This document shows positions 45,313-55,657 of a DNA stretch of 64,000 nt, piece after piece. The position numbers were made by a program, and so were the translations under genes. Every line of letters starts with the position of its first letter. The first letter of the stretch is position 1. Source of the DNA: Amanita rubescens (lineage: Eukaryota; Basidiomycota; Agaricomycetes; Agaricales; Amanitaceae); NCBI GenBank assembly GCA_015039365.1, contig WION01000009.1, forward strand, positions 310,001 through 374,000, in the 5' to 3' direction. The notes below the pieces were generated by a model. It was given only the letters and a program-made list of their open reading frames with translations. It searched no databases and was not told the DNA's origin.

Positions 45313-45634
45313 TCATCCAACGTCTTCATACCAGAACAAGAACTGCATACCTGTCATGCTTACAAGAATGCGCTTAACATGCTTATTGACTCCTGCCATG
45401 GTCATAACCTAATACTTTGTAATTCATAATGCTCAACATGTACATTTTTTGGAGATCGCTGAAGTAGTTTGTTCTAATCCCTAATCCGTTCGGTGCACCT
45501 ATAATTAAACCCTTCCGAAAACAGTAACTGCAAGCAACTGTACAGTTTATCGGCAGATCGCGAAACGTAAGTCCCACGCCAGTCCACCACAGAAACCCCC
45601 AACGTCACGTACTCCTCAAGGCTAACACTTCTCA
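45313..45634. other. Spacer between SFH5 and RPL43
   Basis: This 322-base spacer holds the SFH5 3' end and RPL43 promoter. It is AT-rich in its first half and has a C-rich block near 45580-45620 close to the RPL43 start. No gene is visible. Confidence 0.4.
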
Positions 45635-46079
45635 ATGGTGAGTTTCGCTATGATACATCTACAGAAGAGTGAAGTATTGATTGCCAATTCACCAGACAAA
45701 ACGCACCAAGAAAGTCGGCATCACCGGTAAATACGGTACTCGTTATGGTGCCTCCCTGCGTAAGCAGGTCAAAAAGATGGAAGTCTCGCAGCACGCTAGA
45801 TATACATGCACCTTTTGCGGAAAGGTGCTTTAGAACCTTGGTACTTCGATTGCAATGTCGGCTAACAGTTTCTTAGGATTCAGTTAAACGGACTGCTGTC
45901 GGTATCTGGAGCTGTGGAGCATGTAGAAAGGTTATCGCTGGAGGTGCATGGACTGTGTCAACAACGGCAGCTGCTACCGTGCGGAGGTGCGTTCGATATT
46001 GCATTTTTTTGCGTCAGAATTCCAATGTTTCATGTCCACTAGCACAATTCGTCGCCTACGCGAATTGAACGAAGCATAG
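45635..46079 (+). CDS. RPL43: 60S ribosomal protein L43 (eL43/L37a)
   Basis: This is a zinc-ribbon protein of the large subunit. Exon 1 is only the ATG at 45635-45637, directly followed by a GTGAGT donor. Exon 2 starts [20 protein letters not shown] and ends YTCTFCGK. Exon 3 reads [19 protein letters not shown] and [15 protein letters not shown]. The last exon ends RLRELNEA with TAG 46077-46079. The two CxxC pairs of the zinc ribbon are intact. The length of about 92 residues is exactly right for the family. Confidence 0.97.
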
Positions 46080-46226
46080 ATCTCAACCTGGTGTATTTCG
46101 TACATGTCTTATATTCTAGTTTGCATTCCATGTCCCATGTCCAAAACAAACCCGCGAATGACCAACATACAAACTAATGAAATCGACAAATTATACAGAG
46201 GATGTATTGAAAGTAGGGAGCATCGA

Positions 46227-47809
46227 CTATGTCGCTGTGGGTATCGAGTATCCGGTCTGTCCGAAAACGCTGTGGTCTTCCATCTCCAGCTCTCCATCTG
46301 CGTCCGCGTCCACCCGTCCAATCAGGTATAGAGGATCAGTTACCTCGGCCAATGCTTCTTCCCGTTCTTCCTCTTCCTCTTTGCTCATAATTGTATGCGA
46401 GACGCGGATAACCTCCCATTTATCTTCGTACTGATCATATTGCTGCAAGCCAATATGAATCTCTTACACATTGAAAAATAATGGAACATACATTAGCACG
46501 CTTTTTCTTGAGCTGCATTTTACGCTCAATCGTTTTGTAGTACGCGCCCTTTTCTCTAGGCGGATGACCTGGGCGCTCGTCGTCTTCGTTCTTACCAGGT
46601 GGTTCGCCATCGTGAAGAACAAGAAGAAATTCATTGGGCACTTCTTGTTCAACCTTGACAGTTTCATAATCTCGCACGAAATGAAATACGGTTTCCTGCC
46701 GATCACTATTAGCAACCGAGAATATATCGCCTACGATACCTACCTGCTGGTCCTCCGGTATTTCATAGGGTGGCAAAGCCGCCCTTGTGTCTTTAAATGT
46801 TAATGCAGAGTCGTCGTCTTGTGTTAGGTAGTAGGCTAGGAACGAGTCGTGTTCTGTCTTCATGGGTCGGAATATGGCACAATCAAGACGAGGATCGTCC
46901 ACCTAATAGGCAGGTACGTGTAAGCAAAGCTTCGCGAGCAAACTCGTGAACATACATCAACAAGCCGTTCTCCAGGGCGTTCTGAGAACTTGAACAAGTC
47001 ATACTGGTTCGCCCAAATATCTGCATCTGGCAGCACCTCATACGACTCGATCCGCTGTGACACCTGGTTTCGTCGGATGCTGCAAGGTGGATAAGTCAAA
47101 GCTTTCATTGCACGCAGGCAAACGATGAGTCGATATCTCTCAGTTGAGCACTGCGAGATACGTCGATCGTCGGTGCCATGTTGAGTTTTCTGCGATGCGA
47201 ATTTAACGAAAACACGAGCAGAACACAAATGAATCCACGAACGTTTCCTGAACCGCGGGAGAGCGCTGAACACCTTCCCTACTAATGTATTCAGTCTTGC
47301 GCAGCCACGGTACGTGAGCTAGTGGTGTTGAAGGGCCACTACCCGAAGCTCCCAGATGGCTATTGACGTAGGGTGTAGATGACGAAGACGGGTCACCGAG
47401 AAGAAAGGCATCTTTTAGATCTAATTTTGGTAGATTTTCCGGGTCGGGGTTTAGTGCTTCAATGCAAATATGTCAATCCAATGGGGGACAAGGAAACATA
47501 TGACCGTGACGCACCCGAATCGTCGGCGTCTTCTTCCCAGAGACAGTCCCACTGACCGAGGTCCAACGGCATTCCAAGTTCCGCATCTACGATCATTGGT
47601 AGAGGAGTATCCTCGGCTATGGCGTTGAGGAATTCAGGACGCGCATAGCGCATCGGGTTTGTTGGTATTTCTAGTAGTTTTGGAGGACATGGAGGGGCGG
47701 GTAGCGGATTCAAGTACCGGACACGGACGAGAAGGTCAAGTTTTGAGCTGTACCGCCGTTAGCGAGAGTCATTATGAGATTCGTGAACGGACCTTTTCTT
47801 TACGCTCAT
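46227..47809 (-). CDS. PAF1: RNA polymerase II-associated factor Paf1
   Basis: Paf1 is the core of the Paf1 complex, which travels with elongating RNA polymerase II and promotes H2B ubiquitylation and H3K4/K36 methylation. Exon 1 encodes MSVKKR from 47809. After an intron the conserved DLLVRVRYLNPLPAPPCPPK follows, then TNPMRYARPEFLNA and LDLGQWDCLWEED. Then come PWLRKTEYISRE, the diagnostic DCAIFRPMKTEHDSFLAYYL, FHFVRDYETVKVEQEVPNEF and GAYYKTIERKMQLKKKR. The acidic C-terminus ends GYSIPTAT with the stop at 46227. All introns are short and in frame. The gene is divergent from the oxidoreductase at 47928 (118 bases). Confidence 0.94.
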
Positions 47810-47927
47810 CTTGGCGTAAGTTCAAGCCGAGATTACCTGAAGTGGTAGACAAGTGCAAACAATTATATCATTAGCACTTTAATAACATGTGCTACCTGAT
47901 AATTGGAAAAGCCGCGCATTTCTTCCT

Positions 47928-49417
47928 ATGACATCCGTCGCGGGTTTAATTCGTAGGGTGTACAAGGTATCTTTCACCCCGAGCTCTTCTTCAAGCGTTG
48001 ATTTTGGTTAGGCCTTTGTCAGTCCTCCAGAGCTGGTGTCTCTGCCCGACGTGAAGCCAATCAAGTTTGGTGTTCTGGGTGCTGCTGCAATAGCACCATC
48101 TGCGCTTATATACCCCGTGAAGTCCCATCCAGAGGCAGTTGTATATGCAGTGGCAGCACGAGATAAAGCCAGGGCAGATGCTTTTGCAAAGAAGTACAAA
48201 ATATCCAAGACTTACGGTGGGCCGAATGGCTATCAAGGTACTATTTCACCGTGATGATAAAGTAATATACATATTCACGTTGGGGGTAAGAACTTTTGGA
48301 CGACCCAGAGGTTGACGCCGTCTACAATCCAGTAAGCCCATAAGCAAATCAGGTCACACAAATTCTAAGCGGACGTTAGTTACCGAACGGTCTTCATTAC
48401 GAATGGACCATGAAGGCGCTGGCTGCAGGAAAGCATGTCCTGTTGGAGAAGCCTTCCTCTGACTGTGCGGAAGAGACCAAGATTATGTACGAATTTGCTG
48501 AAAGCAAAGGCCTCGTCTTACTAGAGGCATTCCACTATCGGTACGGAGAGATAGGGAATTGTGTCAAAGGTTATTCATGGAATTTTTCTAGATTTCATCC
48601 TGCCATTCAACGAGTTAAAGCCATCATTGACAGTAGAGAGTTGGGTGCCATCAAGCATATCGATGCCCGCCTAGCTATTCCTGCAGGTACATTTAAAGCA
48701 GGTGACATAAGATACAATTATGAGCTTGGAGGAGGTGGTCTCATGGACATGGGCTGTATGCAACTCTTCTCACTTGGGTCCGACTAGGCTAATATTCCGT
48801 CGCCTAGGTTACACCATGAACTGTATCCGCTATCTTTCGTCTTCTAACCCTGTATCCGTCTTGTCAGCAAGCCACGAATTGTATGTCCCTCCTGGTGCGC
48901 CTCAAGATTTCGCCTCACTTGTTGACCGCGCCACGACGGCGACGTTGGAGCTGCCTAACAACGTTACCGCTACCGTGTTTTGTGATATGGCAATGCCCCG
49001 CTCGTTCCTTCCCAAGTTTCCTCAGGTTTCAGCAAAGGTCAGCTGTGAAGGTGGGACACTTGAGATGTTCAATTATCCAATGCCAACCGCTTACCATTAT
49101 ATTACCGTTGAGAAACGAGGCGAGAAAGCTAGGACCGAGAAGGTGTACACGTTTGCAGAGGGAAAAATGGAAGGCAAGGGGGAGGATTGGTGGACGACAT
49201 ATCGTTACCAGCTGGAGGCGTTTGTCGATAAGCTCAAGGGCCGAACACCCCAGATCTGGCTGGACAAGGAAGACGCTGTTGCTAACATGGAATGGGTCGA
49301 GCGTATTTATGCAAAGGTGAGTGAAACTCGGTCATCTCGACCAGTTCTATTGAGATTGACATGTACTAGACTGGACTCGGCACTCGTCCCAGGTCTTCGT
49401 TTGTGCTTCGAGCTTGA
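47928..49417 (+). CDS. Gfo/Idh/MocA-family oxidoreductase, D-xylose 1-dehydrogenase (NADP+)-like
   Basis: The start MTSVAGLIRRVYK at 47928 splices to a Rossmann nucleotide-binding segment KFGVLGAAAIAPSAL and AVVYAVAARDKARADAFAKK. DDPEVDAVYNP|LPNGLHYEW, GKHVLLEKPSS and VLLEAFHYR|FHPAIQRV follow. The C-terminal substrate domain includes GGGGLMDMGC|YTMNCIRY, PQVSAKVSCEGG and DWWTTYRYQLEAF, ending TGLGTRPRSSFVLRA (TGA 49415-49417). The EKP motif provides the catalytic lysine of the family. Fungal relatives oxidise D-xylose with NADP; sugar specificity here is inference. All introns splice without frame problems, although the acceptor at 48812 differs from the longest open frame. Confidence 0.87.
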
Positions 49418-49549
49418 ACAGCTGTAATTTCAATTTGTAGCGTATATATATAGGCCGCACAAGGGTACAGATACTGGGAGACAAGAGACGTTGCTCCAGA
49501 TAAATAGAAGTAGATGATGTGACTTTGTTGTTGTGCGCCAGTCGTAGTC

Positions 49550-51181
49550 TTACTTAAACATCTTCAAGAGGTCCCGACGAGGAGTCTGCTCATGCTCTGC
49601 TTTAATAACGCTCGCAGCTAGCGCCTTGAGTTCAGTCGGTGTTGAGGGATCCTTGTCTCCCGTGAAAGAGGATGCACGGGGAATGGAACAAACGCTGGTA
49701 AGGGGTGGTGTGGTGAGTACTTCTCATTCACGATCTGACTGAAAACAGCCATAGCAGTGGCTACCTTTTGGTCAACAATTCCAATGCGCCATTTGCCCTT
49801 GCTTCGATGTCTTGAATGCTAGCAACCGGCTCGTTAAACTTGTCCACACAACACTCGGCCAACCTCAGTGCAGCTTCCCACTGATCGGTCAATTTGCGAC
49901 CGCTGGTTTCCTTCTCTTTGCCTGTAAGTTCCGATGGCTACCAATAGAGTCAGCCTCAGACAATCGATCTGTTCCAAAGATGTACCTCCGGAGTACTTTG
50001 CCCTTTCCATGCACCAGGCGCAGAACTCTCAGGTGAATACTACGGATTAGTACATCAGTGATTTCATACTCATTATAATGCGGAACTTGACATGAATTTT
50101 TTTTGCTCTATCTTTTCTTCGACGTGTAATTGCCCGTAGGCCATCCATATATGCCGTTAGAATAATACCGAAAATCTTATTAGAAACTGAAGAGAAAATG
50201 GTCAGCTCTGAGCAATTGCTGTAAACAAATACCCGAACCGTCGATCATATCGGAAAATCCCGTAATCCTCTTGGTCTCGATCGTTATCTCCTCGTCACAA
50301 CAGAATTGTTTGGTCGTCGGATCATACGAGTAGAATGTGAAATTGGTGAGATTGGTCAAAAGTCCGTATATGCGCAATCCCGCGAAGTCGAGTTGGTTAT
50401 TCTGTTCGGCAGCGGCTAGGTGTTGGTTCAATATTGAGTATGTGTACGGAACAGGAAATACGCACACAGAAGTTCGAGGAAAAGTTGAGCAAGATTGTTA
50501 GGAGTCAGATAGCCTAGTTTAAGCTCGATGACAAAGAAGAGGATTCCGCCGATCATAAAGATCTACCAAAATATCCGTTATAGAACTTTCATAAATGAAA
50601 ACTCATACTGACTTCGTGCTCAACATCACCTCCAGTCGAATATTGGGTTCCCACCATTGCCTGTTCTGGCTCGTCAATGACTCGGCCCTGAAATAAGTCC
50701 TAAAATCGGAACAATATACTGTATCACATACCATTAATCAGTACGAAGCACATATAGTCACTATTCAACTGACATACCGGCTCCAAAAGTCTCATTCTCG
50801 CTTCCTCCCTTCCAGTTACTCTTCTCACGATAGACGTCATTCCAACGCCAAGCATTTTCGAACATAGTTTCATGCAATGATGGTGGAAGGCGATACCTTG
50901 GGGTCTCGAAAGGTTCAAGATTGAGTTGCAAAAGATTGGTCGGCAGACCATACCTGTACGGCAAACCCAGCCCATTTCACTGTAGAAAATGATGGGAGAT
51001 CAACTCGGGCCTTTTTGATGGCAGCTGTAGGGAGGTCGGCTGAGTTGGCAAAATCGGCCAACAAGGCAGCAAGTTCGTCGGCAGTCAGCTCCAAGAACGC
51101 TGCACGCAATCCTTTATCCAGGTTGATTGAGTTAATGAGTTCGTCGACATTGATGATATCCTCATCGCGGTGCTTAGTCAT
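49550..51181 (-). CDS. Uncharacterised agaricomycete family with a D...ELK motif
   Basis: The start MTKHRDEDIINVDELINSIN at 51181 leads to ALLADFANSADLPTAAIKKA and VKWAGFAV. A second part follows (LEPFETPRYRLPPSLHETMF, ARMRLLEP, GRVIDEPEQAMVGTQYSTGG), and a core DVEHE|IFMIGGILFFVIELKL then LDFAGLRIYGLLTNLTNFTF. The C-terminus reads WEAALRLAECCVDKFNEPVAS and ends RRDLLKMFK, TAA 49552-49550. I do not recognise a named family. The D-(x)n-E-L-K pattern on a predicted beta-hairpin, followed by an Arg/Tyr-containing helix, resembles a PD-(D/E)XK nuclease core; this is inference. Three extra bases (T at 50820, C at 50699-50700, G at 50956 on the plus strand) break the frame. Confidence 0.6.
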
Positions 51182-51246
51182 GGTTCAGGGTCAGACTCAT
51201 TGTACCCACAACTTGTAGCATTTCAAATTCCAGTGGCTGTGTTACC

Positions 51247-52041
51247 ATGATTTACTCTGAGAAAGAGGACTGGGCGACTCTTCGCTCGCCTGTGCGCAAA
51301 CGCGTACCGCTTACGTCCCGTCCTATCGACTTGATTTATTTCTGTTTTTTCCTGGTCAAATCCCATCTTCTCTTCGCGTAATTGCCAATTCTGAGCTCAG
51401 ATCACAGATTCATGTCCCAGCTACGCTACTCCTCGATGTTCAACATTTATACCCGACTGAACTAGTCCCGCCGTTTATGCGAGCTCTGCTCCAGAGTTAT
51501 CTCCAAATGTCGAACGACCCTCTCGTAGGAGGCGTCTCTGGATATTTTACAGGCATGAACACTGAACAGTTTTTGTGGTTCAAATCCTTTACCGTACTCG
51601 AAGTGTAAGTTTCGATGTGCCAAGTGTTCGTATGAGTCTGACTGAATTGGATTAGGGTGTTCCAACTTCCCGTGTTTTTCCTCGGAATGAGGGGATTGTA
51701 CAAAGGTACGTGTCGGCTGCTTTTTTTTTGTCGTTCAAAAGTATTTGACACGTAGCCCTGCAGACAATCGCGCCATCTACATACTTATACTTCTCTACGG
51801 AGCATCCACGGCTACGACCACCCTTCCATGTGTCGCTGTTCTATTCCAAACACCGGAAACGACCGCGTTGACGATAGCAAAAGACATTGCTTCCGTCACT
51901 TCCGAGCAACGAGTGTTGCTGCTGTCGAGTTATATCCCATTCTTATTGATACCCTTGATCATGGCGATAGATATGGCGTACCGCTTGCTCGACCTCGTCA
52001 AGGTCGCGGTCAGAGCTGCAGACGCGGATAAGTCAGAGTAG
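51247..52041 (+). CDS. EXPERA-domain membrane protein, TMEM97/sigma-2 receptor-like
   Basis: The ATG at 51247 opens MIYSEKEDWATLRSP, then SRPIDLIYFCFFL|IHVPATLLLD, HLYPTELVPPFMRAL, MSNDPLVGGVSGYF and FLWFKSFTVLE|VVFQLPVFFLGM. Later helices are IYILILLYGASTATTTLPCV and VLLLSSYIPFLLIPLIMAID, ending ADADKSE (TAG 52039-52041). Four membrane helices with the RP.D..Y and E..FQLP motifs define the EXPERA family, whose members are ER proteins tied to sterol handling. The last intron uses the acceptor before 51768. The gene converges on TRM82 with only 10 bases between stop codons, so their 3' UTRs must overlap. Confidence 0.88.
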
Positions 52042-52051
52042 AGTAACGAAT

Positions 52052-53849
52052 TTATGCATGATCTCGATCAATATCCATTACTATATCCTGACCACCCTTG
52101 TTTCTTTTTGTCGCCGGTTCCTCCTCCAACGTCTTATCAGCGGCCTTCTGAGCTTTTTCCAACACTTTGCGCTTATTTTTCAACCTCCCGAGTTCCCGTT
52201 TACTCAGTTGCTTCTCTTGCTCCTCTTCTGGTCCTTCTGACGGGGCACGGTTAGACTTGCTCTCGATGTCGATACCTTCATTGTATTTTGGCAACCATGT
52301 TAGGTCGGTGTACAAGTCAAGGACTTTAATGTCTTCTGCAGTGGCTGTGATTCGGTTGGCGCTATGCTAAATGTTCTTTGATTGAAGTGCATACCTGGTA
52401 AGAGGTATGTCGAATTTAAGGATGTTAAGAGAGGAACGTGAGGTCCTGATGTGACTTCTGCGAGCTATCGAGAAGATAAGCCAGATGACTGAAAGTATGA
52501 AGGAACATTACCTCGCCAGATGGCGTCAAATGTAACACACGAATCATGTTCGTTGTCGCACCTTCTTCCTCGGAATGAACCCAATTTCCATCGAGAAGCA
52601 CCCAGATGAGCCCATCATCTGATATAGAAAAGTCTATTACGGGCTTTTGGACGTCAAAGGACTGCACCACGGCGCCTGGTTTTAACGGACATGCAAATAA
52701 TGCCGTCGCACTAGACAACGCGTCAATGAATTACTTCCAAAAACGGGGGGAAGAATCTGCGAACCCAACAGGCGTTGAATATAAGATACGGTTCTCCTGC
52801 GCTGTTGTACAGTGGCAATTCTATGAATGACCAAGACATAACGCGGAGGTTCAGGTGCAGCACTTTCGTCCGCTTTTTTCTTTCCTTTGCCCTTCTTTCC
52901 TTTAGGTTTACTCTCTTCGACTTGGTCATCGTCACTCCGCTTTGGTTTCGCAGCGACCGCGATAAAGGGTTTGACAGCATCCAAGACAGGAATGTCATAC
53001 TGCGCGATGCCGGACATCCAGTCCCAGACTTTGAGCACGGGATCGCCACCGCCGGATACGAGAGTCGATGGCGACGAGGAGGGAATGTGTATTGCTGAAA
53101 CGTATCTGGTAAATAAATACGAGGCATGAACGGGTTACGAAATAGATTTACTTTTCGTGGCCGAGACAATACATTTCTATGACAAAGCCTTTGGGGTACC
53201 AGCTGACGCGGATGTGTTCATCGCGGTCTGCGGTAATGATGTAGCGCTCGTCTTTTGAGAGGAGAAGGGAAGTGAGGACGGAGGTGTGACCGAGGATGAG
53301 TGTGCCGTCTGATGGATTTTCATGCGACGATAGGGCGTCACGTTTTTGTTTTTCGGAGAGGGGTGTGTATTCGAGTGGGTAGCTGAGCAGGTGTCAATGC
53401 AAAACAATTGAGCAAAGGTGATGTTGAACAAACCTGAACACGTCACCAAACTTGTCCGAGATGACGATTGCCTGGGGATGTTTGGTGAACGCGATAACTG
53501 TCGGTCGTTTTGGTAGTTCGCTGGAGGTGTCACGGTGAGCGATGGACTGGAGAGAAGGAGAGGGAGTACCGCTGATTGAGGAGTTGGAGATTGTCTATGC
53601 GCCATAGGCTGAGTAACTTGTCATCTCCACAGGAAGCGAGATAGGTAAAGGTATCGTCGACGGCGGCGCAGCGGACAGGAGAGGGGAGGACGGCCTCGGC
53701 GCGTTGGTCTCCGGAACTGGTGAGACGGTGAAGTAAGCTGTAAATAGTAAGAATGGAACGTACGAGTTGTCAAAGAGACGAATGTGTGGACCGGCAAAAG
53801 CGAGGGTGAGATTATCGGCGAAGAGGAGGCGGTCGATCGGGAAGAGCAT
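52052..53849 (-). CDS. TRM82: tRNA (guanine-N7) methyltransferase non-catalytic WD40 subunit Trm82
   Basis: Trm82 (WDR4) is the beta-propeller partner that stabilises Trm8 for m7G46 formation in tRNA. The start MLFPIDRLLFADNLTLAFAG at 53849 is followed by FAGPHIRLFD and WD repeats with PTVIAFTKHPQAIVISDKFG, LLSKDERYIITADRDEHIRV, VLKVWDW and SDDGLIWVLLDG. A Lys-rich insertion (SKPKGKKGKGKKKADES) lies between blades. The C-terminus has YTDLTWLPKYNE and LSKRELGRLKNKRK and ends at 52052. Four to five introns interrupt it. No convincing frame break was seen. The start is 56 bases from that of the divergent orphan gene at 53906. Confidence 0.88.
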
Positions 53850-53905
53850 TGTCGTAGTGGCGGACCTGGCGGACCGGTCTCCGGTAGGTTTCCTCGACCT
53901 TCAAT

Positions 53906-55557
53906 CATGTCGCAATCACTATCTGCTCGCCGTGGGTCCATGTCAGCGCCAGATCCGTTCGGTGAACACGCCCATCTTCGTCGTCCCTCTTCGAGTACGA
54001 TTACCATCGTTCGTGTCCCACCTACGACCGCAATCCAAGAACCTCAAAAGCTGCCAGGCAGGCGTTTCGCACTCTCCTCTTTTGCTCCACAGTCCCAGTC
54101 CCGTCAAGATCAACACTCTAGTCCATCTACAAGTCCTTCTTCTTCACCCCGCCTCCGCCCTCGTCGCTTCTCAGGTGGAATCGCAGGAAAACCACGTCTT
54201 TCCGGCGAACAGATCCTTGAACTCGCAAGGCAGGCAAAGGCTGCCCCTGGCTCAACTCCCCAATCTCCAGTTCTATCACATAGACCACAGTCGCCACAAA
54301 CCCATTCTCCAACCCCTTCCATTGGGCAACCGGCACCAGCCACTTTCACACCCCTACCTGATGACATCTATCTTCCATTTATTTACCGCACAGAAGAGGT
54401 TTCGCAGCTCATTTCTACCTCACCCACCGCCAAGTTGTTCTCTCTTCTAAAACAGGCTTTCAGCCCAGAATCAGATGACGATCCCACCACAACTCCTTCG
54501 GGTGATCCCGCTCAATGGTCTTATTCTCAACTATTACATCATCTGACAAGCATCGACAGAGACGTATGTTCGGATGCCGATTGGGTGTTTGCAGCCCGTA
54601 AATGCATCATGTCGCACTCGGAGCTCATCTGGGAACGTGTCAAGGCTGCCCTGGGTATTCCTCCAGAATTAGATATCGAAGAACCCGAGGAGTTTCCCAC
54701 CGCTTTTGAATCAGACGAAAGCGCTATCGACGACTCTCCCTTGGTCGGTAGAGTCGACCATTTCCCTGCTGTCACTCGAACTTTCAGTTCTAGTCCTGAT
54801 GATGCCAGTCACTCTGCTCCCGCACAAAGTCCCGTTTTATCCGGACACGATGAGTCCGAGGATGGTTATGTGACTTTTGAGCCCCTGCTCTCCACTTCAG
54901 GCTCAAACCCTACACCCCTTTCTTTACCTACATCGCTCGGTGGTCCTACCGGGTTAGGTGACATTGCTGAAGGTGCAGAAGACGAAGCAGAGGAAGAGGA
55001 CAACAAGCCCCAAGAGGACAATGACCTCATTAACCCATCGCAGATCCAAGGCTTGAGGATCTCAGTGGGTTCCAAGGAGCCGGTGATCAGCAGTCCGGTC
55101 GTTAATGTCCCTACCTCGTCATTTCCTTCGTTCCTCTAGCGTCCGTTCCAGTAGTTTTAACGATCTCAGCAATCTATCTGCACGGCTATCGATGCAGGGA
55201 GAAGGTGCCGGACTTTCAAGAGGGCATACTACTGGTCGCTCTTATCGCCGCAAGCGACCGGTTTCCATGTCAGCGTTTGACGCGAAAGAATGGGAGGTAC
55301 CTTACCACCCCGTCGGTGAACGTGGCCCAGGTAATCCTCTTTTCCCTAGCAATTTTTCGAGGTTGGCTTTGGGGCCTACACTTCGAGCAAAGTAGGTTAT
55401 TTTTTTTAAAAATGTATTCCACTGATGGTTGTATAGCAACCCTACACTTCGTGCTCCTGTAATGCCACCTGCATCTAGGTACGAAGGCCGAGGTGCGGGT
55501 GGCGAATGTGAATATGCAGTGACGTTTGCGAGCGGAAGCAGTAGTGTCGTGGGGTAA
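53906..55557 (+). CDS. Hypothetical Ser/Pro-rich protein, basidiomycete-conserved type
   Basis: I do not recognise a domain. The preferred start MSQSLSARRGSMSAPDPF at 53906 opens a disordered Ser/Pro/Arg-rich region. A short predicted helical module follows (DIYLPFIYRTEEVSQLI, AKLFSLLKQAFSPE, DWVFAARKCIMSHSELIWER), then a long acidic linker (EGAEDEAEEEDN). Past 55100 the frame shifts by one base (AA at 55104-55105) and the coding sense continues with SSSFNDLSNLSARLSM, RPVSMSAFDAKEWEVPYH and a last exon ending ASGSSSVVG (TAA 55555-55557). The in-frame open sequence before the shift also has a stop at 55137-55139. Codon-consistent length over 1.2 kb and the small-module structure support a real gene. 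Confidence 0.65.
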
Positions 55558-55657
55558 AAAGGCCGTGTATAATATGTACCGTTACGTGACGTATATGACG
55601 TTATGAGATTGAATGGACTGTGACTATAGTTTTGATTGACGCGCTCATCGTTGAGCC

